Origin: Pseudarthrobacter siccitolerans
GTDB taxonomy: Bacteria > Actinomycetota > Actinomycetes > Actinomycetales > Micrococcaceae
Length of the DNA stretch: 64,000 nucleotides
Assembly (NCBI RefSeq): GCF_030823375.1
Contig: NZ_JAUSXB010000001.1
Location: 2,418,001-2,482,000, forward strand
Reading direction: 5' to 3'
Shown: piece after piece, positions 17,364 to 27,341 of the stretch
How positions within the stretch are numbered: position 1 is the first letter of the stretch
How the letters are laid out: each line of letters begins with the position of its first letter
Notes under the pieces: generated by a model
What the model was told of the DNA's origin: nothing
What the model saw: only the letters and a program-made list of their open reading frames with translations
Databases searched by the model: none
Position numbers and translations under genes: made by a program

Positions 17364-18465
17364 TTTCGCTCCTGTTGGTTGCGTGGGCGGATTCGGGGCG
17401 GCTGCCGTAGGGGTCTTCGGCTTCCCACAGCGTGGTGGGCGCAGCTGCCCGGACAGCCGGGATGACCTCCAGGGCAAACCGCTCCAGGATGTCCAGCTGC
17501 TGTTCAAACGGCAAGGTGGTGGGCAGTGAAATGGACTGCAGGTCGTCGCCGTACAGAGAGTGGTAGCTCAAGATCTTGTCGATGACCTGTTCCGGGCTGC
17601 CCACCAGGGCGGGACCTTCAGCCACGGCGTGCTGGATGTCCCGGAAGGGCGAGTTGTTGCCGGGCACGTTTCGGTTGGCCGTCAGCGCTTCGTAGACCGG
17701 GCCGAACTGGCGGATGGCCTCCTGGGTGGTGTCGGCGATGAACACACCACCGGCGCCGCTGCCCGAGCCGAGGTACTGCTGCCGGGGATCGTGGCCGTGC
17801 CGCGCATACTCTTCCCGGTAATGCTCGATCAGCACGTGGTAGTTCTCCCGCGGCTGGATGGCGTTGGCCGTAAAGAGCGGATCGCCCCACTTCGCCGCCA
17901 GCGCGGCCGACGTCAAGGTTGTAGCAGAACCGTGCCAAATCCGGGGCGGACCATCAAAGGGACGGGGTGTGGTGGTGGTCGGTTCCGTCAGCGCAGACCG
18001 GAAGCGGCCGGACCAGGTGACACCCTCCTCGCGCCAGAGCCGGCGGAGCAGTTCGTACTTTTCGGCCAGCAGGTCCCACTGGTCCGCCAGGTCCAACCCG
18101 AACAGCGGGTACTGCAGCACCTCGTTGCCCTTACCGATCACCAGTTCCAGCCGGCCGCGGCTCAGCTGGTCGATGGTGGCGTAGTCCTCGGCCACCCGCA
18201 CGGGGTCAAGGACGGAGAGGACCGTGACGCCGCTTTGCAGCCGGATCCTGTCCGTGACCGCCGCGATGGCGGCCAGCACCGTGGTGGGCGATGAGGAGAT
18301 GAACTCCCCCGCGTGCCGCTCCCCCACGGAAAAGCTGTCGTAGCCGAGTTCCTCGGCCCGGCGCGCGGTCTCCACCACCTGGTTGAGCCGGTCCGCCGTG
18401 GAGACAATCTCCCCCGTCACCGGGTTCTTCAGGTGCGGGATGATGTCCAGGACCTGGAACTTCAT
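17347..18465 (-). CDS. LLM-class flavin-dependent oxidoreductase
   Basis: 372 aa, luciferase-like fold. MKFQVLDIIPHLKNPVTGE opens the protein. The barrel segments are ETARRAEELGYDSFSVGERH, VLAAIAAVTDRIRLQSGVTV and ATIDQLSRGRLELVIGKGNE. The mobile region GDPLFTANAIQPRENY and a C-terminal AEGPALVGSPEQVIDKILSY, which is typical of FMN/F420 oxidoreductases with a flavin-phosphate site, are also visible. The start overlaps the stop of the substrate-binding protein gene by 4 bases, linking it to import. It is the third monooxygenase-type gene of the operon and belongs to a different subgroup from the one at 14062. Confidence 0.87.
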   Translation of the reverse strand: MKFQVLDIIPHLKNPVTGEIVSTADRLNQVVETARRAEELGYDSFSVGERHAGEFISSSPTTVLAAIAAVTDRIRLQSGVTVLSVLDPVRVAEDYATIDQLSRGRLELVIGKGNEVLQYPLFGLDLADQWDLLAEKYELLRRLWREEGVTWSGRFRSALTEPTTTTPRPFDGPPRIWHGSATTLTSAALAAKWGDPLFTANAIQPRENYHVLIEHYREEYARHGHDPRQQYLGSGSGAGGVFIADTTQEAIRQFGPVYEALTANRNVPGNNSPFRDIQHAVAEGPALVGSPEQVIDKILSYHSLYGDDLQSISLPTTLPFEQQLDILERFALEVIPAVRAAAPTTLWEAEDPYGSRPESAHATNRSEIAYVH

Positions 18466-19517
18466 GAGGTCTTTCCTGACGCCGACGGCGTGGCCGTGGG
18501 GGCAGCCTGGGAAGCCGCGAAGCTTTCCTCAGTGATGGTCTTGGACTCCGGCAGGGCCTCCTCGGACAGGCCCCAGCGCTCGAGTACCTCCCCGTACGAG
18601 CCGTCCTTGATGACTGAGTTCAGGGCTTCGGTGATCACGGGTGCCAGGCCGTTGCCCCGCAGGGTAGTGGCAGCCACGAGGGTTTCGGACGGCCAGCCGG
18701 CGTTGACCTTGCCCACCACTTTCAGGTCGTCGCGGGTGTTTTCCCGGTACACGGTGGACGGGTAGGGTGCGATGTTCAGGTCGGTGCGGCCGGAGGAGAG
18801 TGCCAGGATGGTGTCGGCGTCGGAGGAGTAGTACTGCAGGGTGGCCGGCGCTTTGCCCTTGCCCTCGAGCTCCTTGTTCCATGCCAGCAGGATCTTTTCC
18901 TGGTTGGTTCCGGACCCCACGGACACCTTCAGGCCGGAGATGTCGTCCGCGCCCTTGATGTCGTAGGTGGCGGATTTTTTGGCCTCAAAGCCCATGAAGG
19001 CAGCCCGGTAGCTGGCGAAGTCGAACAGCTTCACCCTGTCCTTGTTCACGCCCACGTTGGAGAACACAGCCTCGAAGTCGCCCGACTGGGTCTTCAGCGG
19101 CCAGTTCTCCCAGGACGTCACCTGGACGTCCAGCTCGAGGCCCAGCTTGTCCGCCACCAGCTGCGCGATGTCCAGCTCTGAGCCGATGGGCGTCTTGTCG
19201 TCGGTGGCGTGGAAGGTCAGCGGGATGGAACCGGCGGTGGTGGCGATGGTCAGCTTGCCGTCCTTGCCGATCAGCCCGGGAACCTTGGCGGCGAGCGCCG
19301 CATCCTTCTCCGCGCGGACGCGCTGCTGGTCCGGCGAGGTGTTGTAGACGACGCCGTTGCGTGCCGCCGTCGTCTCAGCTCCGCCGGAAGCTGCGGCGGT
19401 GGCGCCGGGATCAGCGCAGCCTGCGAGCGCAGCAGTACCAAGAAGTACGACGGCGGGCAGCACCGTCAGGGAGCGTGCGCGGCGTGGGCGGCGGGAAGGG
19501 CCGGTGGGAAGTGCCAT
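18462..19517 (-). CDS. Amino-acid ABC transporter substrate-binding lipoprotein
   Basis: 351 aa, periplasmic-binding type SBP_bac_3. An arginine-rich N-terminus, hydrophobic core and lipobox LAGC (Cys34) mark it as membrane-anchored on the outer face. The mature part has GKLTIATTAGSIPLTFHATD, DIAQLVADKLGLELDVQVTS and FEAVFSNVGVNKDRVKLFDF, typical of polar or sulfur amino-acid receptors, though DIAQ and the later DLNIAPY replace the commonest signatures. It is the third gene of the operon, after permease and ATPase, and should determine the imported substrate. Confidence 0.88.
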   Translation of the reverse strand: MALPTGPSRRPRRARSLTVLPAVVLLGTAALAGCADPGATAAASGGAETTAARNGVVYNTSPDQQRVRAEKDAALAAKVPGLIGKDGKLTIATTAGSIPLTFHATDDKTPIGSELDIAQLVADKLGLELDVQVTSWENWPLKTQSGDFEAVFSNVGVNKDRVKLFDFASYRAAFMGFEAKKSATYDIKGADDISGLKVSVGSGTNQEKILLAWNKELEGKGKAPATLQYYSSDADTILALSSGRTDLNIAPYPSTVYRENTRDDLKVVGKVNAGWPSETLVAATTLRGNGLAPVITEALNSVIKDGSYGEVLERWGLSEEALPESKTITEESFAASQAAPTATPSASGKTS

Positions 19518-19528
19518 GGGGGAATCCT

Positions 19529-20358
<830 letters not shown>

Positions 20359-20362
<4 letters not shown>

Positions 20363-21477
20363 CGGGCGTTCCTTGCGTTGTTGACCACGGCGTGGGTGGC
20401 GAAGAATTTGCGGGCCTTCTGAAGGGGCGTCAGCGGCAGGTTACGCACCGCGCCCTTGGAGTAGTGCCGTTCGATGTAGTACTGGAAGACGCTGAGGACC
20501 GAGGTGATCACCACGTACCAGAGGGTGGCCACCAGCAGCAGCGGCAGGACCTGCTGCGTGCGGTTGTAGATGACCTGCACCGTGTAGAACAGCTCGGAGT
20601 AGGCCAGCACGTACACGATGGACGTGCCCTTCACGAGGCCGATGATCTCGTTGAACGCGGTGGGCAGGATGGCCCGCATGGCCTGCGGCAGGACGATCCG
20701 GGTGGACCTGCGCCAGGCCGGGATGCCCAGTGCGGCCGCGGCTTCCAGCTGGCCCTGGTCCACTGACAGGATGCCGCCGCGGATGATTTCGGCGGAGTAG
20801 GCGGCCTGGTTCAGGGTCAGGCCCAGCACTGCGGCCGCAAATTGGCTGATCAGCGTGGTGGTCTGCACCTCGAAGAACCGGACGTCGGTGAACGGGATGC
20901 CCAGCGAGATCTTTTCGTACAGGTAGCCCAGGTTGTACCAAAGCAGCATCTGGACCAGCAGCGGGGTGGACCGGAAGATCCAGGAGAAGGTCCAGGACAC
21001 CGAGACCAGCAGCGGCGATGCGGACAGCCGCATCAGCGCCAGGATGAACCCCAGAACGAAGCCCAGGATGCCTGAGATCGCGGTCAGCTTCAGGGTCTCA
21101 AGCAACCCGTTGATGACGGACTGCGCCGTGAACCACTGCGCCACCACGCCCCACTCCCAGCGGGGGTTGGTGGCAAGGGACCAGGCGACTGCCAGGAGCC
21201 CGAGGGCCACAAATGCTGTACCCACCCAGCGCCAGGGATGCTTCGCGGCCACCACACGGTAGGCGGAGTAATCGGTGGCCACCCGGGCGCTCCGGTTTTC
21301 CGGCGGGAACCCGCCGGTACCCGAAACATCCGTCCCCGGGGTAACGGTCTCTGCAGTTGCGGCGTCTGTTGTAACGCCGCCGGCATCCGGCCGGCCAGCA
21401 ACGGCGTCCGGTGCCGCACCGGCAGCTGACTGTGCTGACGTTGTTGACTGCGCCGCCGTAGTTGCTGCTGAACTCAT
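20359..21477 (-). CDS. Amino-acid ABC transporter permease
   Basis: 372 aa inner-membrane protein of the HisM/GlnP type. The N-terminal 75 residues are a long disordered Ala/Thr/Gly tail, unusual in length, before the first membrane segment ([19 protein letters not shown]). The family core follows: [39 protein letters not shown] and the EAA-like loop [20 protein letters not shown], then [20 protein letters not shown]. It is the first gene of the operon. The divergent FAD/NAD(P) gene begins 265 bases away, so that spacer should contain both promoters. Confidence 0.93.
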
Positions 21478-21741
21478 GCGCCACCTCGCTTCTCTGGTTT
21501 GGGCCGGGACTGTTTGACCCGGTTGCTGGCTGCAAATCTAGGACCGGCCGGAATGGGGCAGCAAGGCGGCAAGTTGCATAACTTCACCGGAGTTCGCACA
21601 GCGTCATGAGTCGGTTTTTTGCGTCCCTTGACGGGATGTGACGCGGAGTTAACGGCCGTGACCAGGCGCTCGACCGCCGTCGGAATCGCTGCCTAGCATG
21701 GGCACTCCAGCCACCCCCAACCGCCGCTACCAGGAGCACCC
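21478..21741. promoter_or_regulatory. Divergent spacer between the ABC operon and the FAD/GNAT genes
   Basis: 264 bases between two outward-facing starts, the only place from which both transcription units can be driven. I see no operator I would name. A CCTAGCATGG segment at 21693-21702 could hold a minus-10 (TAGCAT) for the right-hand genes. Confidence 0.4.
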
Positions 21742-23709
21742 ATGCCAGCGAACATCCCGGCCGTCGTCTTCGTCGGCGGCGGACCCCGCACGGCCGGAGT
21801 GCTGGAGCGGCTCGCCGCGAACCGTCCGGAGCTCTTCAGCGGCCCGCTGGAGATCCACGTCGTGGAGCCGCACGTTCCGGGCTCGGGCCGCATCTGGCGC
21901 TATGACCAGCACCCTGGCCTCCTGCTCAATTCCATGGCAGCGGACATCACCATGTACACCGATGCTTCTGTGGCCTGCGAGGGCCCGGCCAGCCAGGGAC
22001 CGAACCTGGCCGAATGGGCCGCGGGCGTGGTGGACGGGTCCATCACGGATGTTCCGGACTTTCCCAGCGCCCTGCGCGAACAGCTCCGCTCGCTCACCGG
22101 CGCCACGTTCCCTACCCGCCAGCTGCAAAGCCAGTACCTGGAGTGGTTCTTCCGGCGGGCAGCACGGTCCCTGGGGCGAGACGTTACGGTCCACCGGACC
22201 ACGGCGGTGGGTGTCAGGCAGGTCCGCGAGCCCGAAGCTGAAACCGCCGCCAGTCCCTCCGCCTACCTTGTGGAGCTGGCCAACGGCCGGACCCTGCGGG
22301 CCGACGTCGTCGTCACTGCCCTGGGCCACACCGACTCCCGTCCGGGCGCCGCCTCGGACGCCTGGACCGACTTCGCCGGGCGGCACGACGGCTACCACGC
22401 GGCACCCAGCTACACCACCGACGTCGACTACTCACCCATCGCGCCCGGCCAGGACGTCATTGTCGCCGGCATGGGCCTGGCCTTCGTTGACCTGCTGGTC
22501 CTCCTGATGGAGGGCCGGGGCGGGCGGTTCGTTGAAAGGTCCGACGGCGGGCTTCGCTACCTTCCCTCCGGCCGGGAACCGAAGCTGTGGGCCGGTTCGC
22601 GCCGGGGAGTGCCGTACCATTCGAAGATTTCAGCAACGCTGCGGGGCGAGGCACCCGGCCCGCTGCGGTTCCTCACCCCGGCCGCCGTGGAGGCCCTGCT
22701 GGCGCAGCACGAAGAACTGGATTTCCACCGGGACCTGTGGCCGCTGATCGCCAAGGAGGCCGGGTACGGCTATTACCGTGAGCTGCTGACCGGCAACCCC
22801 GCCCGCGCCGCCATGGACTGGGACGAATTCGCCGCCCGGTACTCCGGCCTGGACTGGTACAGCCCCGCCCGGGAGGAACTCGTCGCCGCTGCCTTTCCGG
22901 ACGCTAGCCTGCACCTCGACCTGGAGCGGCTGGACCGCCCCTTCGCCGGCCACCGCTTTGCCGGCCACCAGGAGGTGCAGGATGCGGTGGTTGGATACAT
23001 CGAGCACGATCTTGCCCTCCGGGACAGCCCCGACCACCCCGAAACCCTGGCCCTTTTCCTGGCCCTGCTGCACGTCTACATGGAAGTGGGCCGCGTGGTC
23101 CCGCCGGAGCGCCTCAACTCCAGGTCGCAGCAGACGGTCCACGGCTGGTGGCACGGGTTCTTCAGTTTTGTGGACTCGGGACCGCCGCCGCACCGCCTGC
23201 GCCAAATGCTTGCACTGCACCGCGCCGGACTGCTCCAGTTCCTCGGCCCGGACCTTGAGGTGACCACGGACGAGTCCACAGGCCTCTTCCACGGCAGCTC
23301 GCTCCAGTCCGGTACGTCCGTAGCAGCGAAGGCACTGATCGAAGCCCGCCTGCCGTCACCCACGGTGGCGCGCTCACTCAACCCGCTGCTTGAATCCCTG
23401 CACAAAACGGGCCTGGGCACTGAGCAACAGCTGCTGACCGCCGACGGGATCCATTCCACCGGCAAACTCCTGATCTCGTCCGGGCACCAGCTGGTGAACC
23501 CCGAAGGGGTGCCGCAGCCTGCACTGTTCGGCGTGGGCCCGGGCACCTCCGGCTGGGGCGCGGGCGCGTTCGCCCGTCCGGGCACCAACGCCGCGCCCTT
23601 CCGCGAAAATGACGCCCTGGCCCGCACCATCCTCACCACCGCCAGTGGCCTCGCCGCACAACCATCCGCCACACTGTCCACAGAACCAGCCGCCGTCGGA
23701 AAGAACTGA
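21742..23709 (+). CDS. FAD/NAD(P)-binding protein (NAD_binding_9 type)
   Basis: 655 aa. An N-terminal dinucleotide fold VVFVGGGPRTAGVLERLAAN (residues 8-27) is followed by EIHVVEPHVPGSGRIWRYDQ and HPGLLLNSMAADITMYTD. This is the pattern of FAD-NAD(P)-binding proteins related to adenylate-cyclase-associated or hydroxylating flavoproteins; a second nucleotide segment PGQDVIVAGMGLAFVDLLVL lies near residue 240. The long C-terminal half has no motif I know beyond GVGPGTSGWGAGAFARPGTN near the end, which resembles the FAD-closing loop. It probably oxidises or reduces the compound handled by the divergent operon. The acetyltransferase gene starts 3 bases after its stop. Confidence 0.82.
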   Translation: MPANIPAVVFVGGGPRTAGVLERLAANRPELFSGPLEIHVVEPHVPGSGRIWRYDQHPGLLLNSMAADITMYTDASVACEGPASQGPNLAEWAAGVVDGSITDVPDFPSALREQLRSLTGATFPTRQLQSQYLEWFFRRAARSLGRDVTVHRTTAVGVRQVREPEAETAASPSAYLVELANGRTLRADVVVTALGHTDSRPGAASDAWTDFAGRHDGYHAAPSYTTDVDYSPIAPGQDVIVAGMGLAFVDLLVLLMEGRGGRFVERSDGGLRYLPSGREPKLWAGSRRGVPYHSKISATLRGEAPGPLRFLTPAAVEALLAQHEELDFHRDLWPLIAKEAGYGYYRELLTGNPARAAMDWDEFAARYSGLDWYSPAREELVAAAFPDASLHLDLERLDRPFAGHRFAGHQEVQDAVVGYIEHDLALRDSPDHPETLALFLALLHVYMEVGRVVPPERLNSRSQQTVHGWWHGFFSFVDSGPPPHRLRQMLALHRAGLLQFLGPDLEVTTDESTGLFHGSSLQSGTSVAAKALIEARLPSPTVARSLNPLLESLHKTGLGTEQQLLTADGIHSTGKLLISSGHQLVNPEGVPQPALFGVGPGTSGWGAGAFARPGTNAAPFRENDALARTILTTASGLAAQPSATLSTEPAAVGKN

Positions 23710-23712
23710 ACC

Positions 23713-24336
23713 GTGACCGCAGAACCTGACCTCAGGCGCGAGCCTTTAGAAACCGCGGGCCAGCCCCTCAATGCTGGGCTCCAGCCCCTGGATGCTGAAC
23801 GCGGGCCGCTCGCCAATCGGCCGCGGCCGCTTGACCCGGATGTCCTGACGGTCCTCAACCTCCCGATGCAGGATCCCCGGGTGCGGCCGCTGCTGGACGA
23901 ACTGGCGGTCGAGTATGACATGCGTTATGGCGACCTGTTCGGCCGGGAGGGAGCGGCAGAGGAACTGAACCGCTACCCGGCCGAAGAGTTCGCGGGACCC
24001 GGCGGGGCCTTGCTGGTGATCCAGGAGAACGGCGAATCCATCGCCGGCGGAGCCTTCCGCCGGTACGACGACGCCACCGCCGAGTTGAAGCGGATCTGGA
24101 CACACTCGGCCCACCGCCGCCGCGGCCTGGCCCGGCTGGTGCTGGCCGAGCTGGAAGCGTTGGCAGTGCGCCGCGGGTACACCCGGCTCTACCTCACCAC
24201 CGGTCCACGCCAGCCCGAAGCCAAGCACCTTTACCTGACCACCGGTTACGAGCCGCAATTCGACCTGGACGCCGACCCGGAAACGATCAAGTTCCTCGCC
24301 TTCACCAAGGACCTTTCCGGACACCTGCAGAACTGA
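23713..24336 (+). CDS. GNAT-family N-acetyltransferase
   Basis: 207 aa from a GTG three bases after the previous stop. The first 40 residues hold degenerate repeats (PLETAGQPLNAGLQPLDAER, then GPLANRPRPLDPDV) and may be a disordered tail or a misplaced start; a later start near the MQDPRVRPLLDEL segment is possible. The GNAT core is clear: AEELNRYPAEEFAGPGGALL, IAGGAFRRYDDATAELKRIW, the acetyl-CoA loop RRRGLARLVLAELEALAVRR, and the final YLTTGYEP. By analogy with YxeL/YtmI of Bacillus it may N-acetylate an S-modified cysteine before the flavin monooxygenase acts. Confidence 0.85.
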   Translation: MTAEPDLRREPLETAGQPLNAGLQPLDAERGPLANRPRPLDPDVLTVLNLPMQDPRVRPLLDELAVEYDMRYGDLFGREGAAEELNRYPAEEFAGPGGALLVIQENGESIAGGAFRRYDDATAELKRIWTHSAHRRRGLARLVLAELEALAVRRGYTRLYLTTGPRQPEAKHLYLTTGYEPQFDLDADPETIKFLAFTKDLSGHLQN

Positions 24337-24372
24337 GTGTGGTCCCGCCCACACGTCGCGCGGAGCCGCGGC

Positions 24373-24384
24373 TAAGCTAGCCGA
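24373..24384 (+). promoter_or_regulatory. Candidate leaderless minus-10 for the HerA-like gene
   Basis: TAAGCT at 24373-24378 ends six bases before the ATG at 24385 and no Shine-Dalgarno sequence is present. This spacing is typical of actinobacterial leaderless transcripts. No good minus-35 was seen. Confidence 0.45.
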
Positions 24385-26121
24385 ATGGCCAACAAAACCA
24401 CAGCAGAGAAGCTTGCCACCATCCAGAAGGGGTACACGCTGGAAGGGGCCGCCATCGAGCTGGGCGCCGCCATCGTGGACGGCGAGCTCCACAAGGAGGC
24501 GCAGGTCCGGCTGCCGTTGGCCATGATGAACCGGCACGGCCTGGTGGCCGGTGCCACCGGCACCGGCAAAACCGTCACGCTGCACATGATGGCGGAACAG
24601 CTGTCCAATGCCGGTGTGCCCGTCTTCCTCGCGGACATCAAGGGCGACCTGTCCGGGCTCGCCACCGCCGCCGCCGGAAGTGACAAACTCAAGGCCCGCA
24701 CGGAAAGCATCGGGCAAGCGTGGCAGGGCAGGACCTACCCCGTGGAATTCCTCGCCCTGGGCGGGGACGGCAATGGCATTCCGGTCCGGGCAACGGTGTC
24801 CTCCTTCGGGCCCATCCTGCTCTCGCGCATCATGGAGCTGAACGACACCCAGGAATCAAGCCTGCAACTGGTGTTCTACTTCGCGGACAAAAACGGCCTG
24901 GAACTGATCGACCTGAAGGACCTGCGGGCCGTTATCCAGTTCCTGACCTCGGACGAGGGCAAGGACCAGCTGGAAGAGCTCGGCGGGCTGTCCAAGGCCA
25001 CCGCGGGCGTGATCCTGCGCGAACTGGTGAACCTTGAGGCCCAGGGGCTGGAAAAGTTCTTCGGCGAACCGGAGTTCGATACCGCCGAGTTGCTGCGCAC
25101 CGCCCCGGACGGCCGCGGCGTGGTCACCTGCCTGGAACTGCCCACCCTGCAGACCAAGCCCATGCTCTTCTCCACCTTCCTGATGTGGCTGCTCGCCGAC
25201 CTCTTCGAGGACCTGCCCGAGGCCGGCGACCTCGACAAACCCAAGCTGGTGTTCTTCCTGGACGAGGCCCACCTCCTGTTCAACGGCGCCTCAAAGGCAT
25301 TCCTGGCGGCGATCACCACCACCGTCCGGCTCATCCGGTCCAAGGGCGTGGGCATCTTCTTCGTCACCCAGACCCCCAAGGACGTCCCGGCCGATGTGCT
25401 GGGGCAGCTGGCCAACCGGGTGCAGCATGCCCTGCGTGCCTTCACGCCGGAGGACTCAAAGGCACTTAAGGCGACGGTTTCCACGTTCCCGGTCAGCGAC
25501 TACGACCTCGAAGAGACGCTCACCTCTGCGGGCATTGGTGAGGCCGTCGTCACCGTGATGAACGAGAAGGGCGCTCCCACTCCGGTGGCGCTCACAAGGC
25601 TGCGCGCCCCCGAATCCCTGATGGGGCCCAGCGCCGAGGACCTGGTCCGCAGCACGGTGGCCGGGTCCGCGTTGCTGGGGAAGTACGGGACGGCGGTGGA
25701 CAACCCCTCGGCCTACGAGAAGCTCACGGGCACGGCGGCGGCTTCCACCGGGCCCGCCGCCCCCGGCCAGCCGCCTGTTCCGGGCTCCGGTGTTCCCGGT
25801 TCCGGTGCCGGCGGCAGCCTGGATGTTGATGCCGAGGCCCGCCGCATTGAAGAGGAGATTCTTGGCCGGCCCAGCAGCAGGCCGGCACCTTCCACCAGGA
25901 CCAGTGCGCCCCGCACCCGGGATGAAGAGCCGCAGGTTTCCCGGCAGCAGTCCCGTTCCCAGGACGCGGGCGGGGACGGGATGATGGGCGACCTCGGCGG
26001 TGTGCTTGGCGGGGCACTCGGAGGCGGGCTAAAGAGCATGGCCAGGTCTATCGGAACGCAGCTGGGACGTGAGCTCCTTCGGGGTGTTTTCGGCACGTCG
26101 TCCCGGCGCCGCCGCCGCTGA
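24385..26121 (+). CDS. HerA-like DUF853-family ATPase
   Basis: 578 aa cytoplasmic P-loop ATPase related to the DNA translocase/helicase HerA. Walker A is GATGTGKT (residues 56-63) in HGLVAGATGTGKTVTLHMMA, followed by VPVFLADIKGDLSGLA. Walker B is KLVFFLDEAHLLF (about 287-299), and VRLIRSKGVGIFFVTQTPKD carries the sensor region. The C-terminal 120 residues are low-complexity (Pro, Gly, Ser), ending in an Arg tail SSRRRRR. The family's job is not well established in actinobacteria. Here it stands alone, without a NurA-like nuclease next to it. Confidence 0.88.
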   Translation: MANKTTAEKLATIQKGYTLEGAAIELGAAIVDGELHKEAQVRLPLAMMNRHGLVAGATGTGKTVTLHMMAEQLSNAGVPVFLADIKGDLSGLATAAAGSDKLKARTESIGQAWQGRTYPVEFLALGGDGNGIPVRATVSSFGPILLSRIMELNDTQESSLQLVFYFADKNGLELIDLKDLRAVIQFLTSDEGKDQLEELGGLSKATAGVILRELVNLEAQGLEKFFGEPEFDTAELLRTAPDGRGVVTCLELPTLQTKPMLFSTFLMWLLADLFEDLPEAGDLDKPKLVFFLDEAHLLFNGASKAFLAAITTTVRLIRSKGVGIFFVTQTPKDVPADVLGQLANRVQHALRAFTPEDSKALKATVSTFPVSDYDLEETLTSAGIGEAVVTVMNEKGAPTPVALTRLRAPESLMGPSAEDLVRSTVAGSALLGKYGTAVDNPSAYEKLTGTAAASTGPAAPGQPPVPGSGVPGSGAGGSLDVDAEARRIEEEILGRPSSRPAPSTRTSAPRTRDEEPQVSRQQSRSQDAGGDGMMGDLGGVLGGALGGGLKSMARSIGTQLGRELLRGVFGTSSRRRRR

Positions 26122-26184
26122 GAGGTACCGCAGCCGGCTGACTCAACTGCCGTCGTCGGGCGCGGGGCAGGTAACGTATTGAAC

Positions 26185-27183
26185 GTGCAGATGAGTCAAG
26201 CGTTGGTGAGGATAGCGGCCGGATGGCTGCTGGGCCTCATGCTTGCCGTGGCCGCTGCCATTGTTGCCGTGAACCTGGTGAACAACACTGTGGCCAGTCC
26301 GCAGCAGCCGGTGCGTGAGTATTTGGACGCGCTGCGAAGCGGAGACGGCGGCAAGGCGCTGGGGCTCCTGCGGGCCACGGTACCGCCCAGCAACGCCGCC
26401 CTGCTGGACGGCACGGCGCTGCAGAGCGCCGCTTCCCGTATCGCCAACGTGAACATCGGCGAGGCCGAGGAACGCCCGGGCGGCCAGGTGACGGTACCCA
26501 TGGAATACACCATTGACGGCAGCCGCCTCCGCACGGATTTCCAGCTGCAGAAAAGCGGAACCGAGTGGATCTTCTTCAACACGTGGGCGTTTGTCCCGTC
26601 CCGGCTGCCCACTGTTGACGTCTCGGTGGTCAACTCACCCACGGCCACCGTCAACGGCGTGGACGTGAACATGCCCAACGGCCGGAACTCGTTCGCGGTC
26701 TTTTATCCGGGCGAGTACGAGGCCACGGTGAACGGTGAGTACTTCTCTGCTTCCGCCACCCGCGCCACCGTTACTGCCCGCGACGCCCCGGTGGCCCCGC
26801 TCAACCTGCTGACCCAGGCCACGGACGACCTGAAGAAGGACGTGGCCGCGAAGGTCAGGGAATTCCTGGACGGCTGCGCTGCCCAGGCGGTCAAGGAGCA
26901 GAAGCTCCAGCCGGATTGCCCCTTCTACTACGCCAGCAACAACCGGGTCCAGGACGGCAGCATCAAGTGGTCCGTCACGGAATACCCCAACGTCTCCATT
27001 GAACCGTTCGACGGGCGCTGGGTGGTGGCGCCGCTGGACGGCAAGGCCAAGGTGGAGGCCCTCCAGCAGAACCTGTTCACCGGAGCTTGGTATCCCTTGG
27101 ACGAAGAGGTGGACTTCAGCTTCACCACCCGGCTGGACGTCTCCGGGGATGCCATCAAGGTCACGCCGCTCCTGAGCTTCTAG
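26185..27183 (+). CDS. Membrane-anchored extracytoplasmic protein, TcaA-like
   Basis: 332 aa from GTG 26185, which I prefer because TAACGT at 26172-26177 sits seven bases upstream as a leaderless minus-10. TTG 26179 and ATG 26191 are alternatives. One membrane segment near the N-terminus (AAGWLLGLMLAVAAAIVAVN) is followed by an outside domain. Residues about 40-130 (QPVREYLDALRSGDGGKALG to SGTEWIFFNTW) resemble an NTF2-like DUF4878 domain. Later come TcaA-like beta repeats (VVNSPTATVNGVDVNMPNGR, FAVFYPGEYEATV) and a two-Cys segment LDGCAAQAVKEQKLQPDCPF. The role is unknown; the fold suggests cell-envelope or wall-related sensing. Confidence 0.7.
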   Translation: MQMSQALVRIAAGWLLGLMLAVAAAIVAVNLVNNTVASPQQPVREYLDALRSGDGGKALGLLRATVPPSNAALLDGTALQSAASRIANVNIGEAEERPGGQVTVPMEYTIDGSRLRTDFQLQKSGTEWIFFNTWAFVPSRLPTVDVSVVNSPTATVNGVDVNMPNGRNSFAVFYPGEYEATVNGEYFSASATRATVTARDAPVAPLNLLTQATDDLKKDVAAKVREFLDGCAAQAVKEQKLQPDCPFYYASNNRVQDGSIKWSVTEYPNVSIEPFDGRWVVAPLDGKAKVEALQQNLFTGAWYPLDEEVDFSFTTRLDVSGDAIKVTPLLSF

Positions 27184-27266
27184 GCCTTCCTTCCCGAGGC
27201 TGGTTCCGATTCACCCGTTCTCTGGGCATGGGGCGTCACGCAGGGCCCGCTTTTAGCCTTCTACCT

Positions 27267-27296
27267 GGAAACCGCCCCCGGAAATCAGGGGTTTCC
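27267..27296 (+). terminator. Weak terminator after the membrane-anchored gene
   Basis: Stem GGAAACC (27267-27273) / GGTTTCC (27290-27296) followed by TTTC. Confidence 0.4.
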
Positions 27297-27341
27297 TTTC
27301 ACTGGGTGCTTCAAAAGCGTGCTCCCGGTGACGCGCAGCTG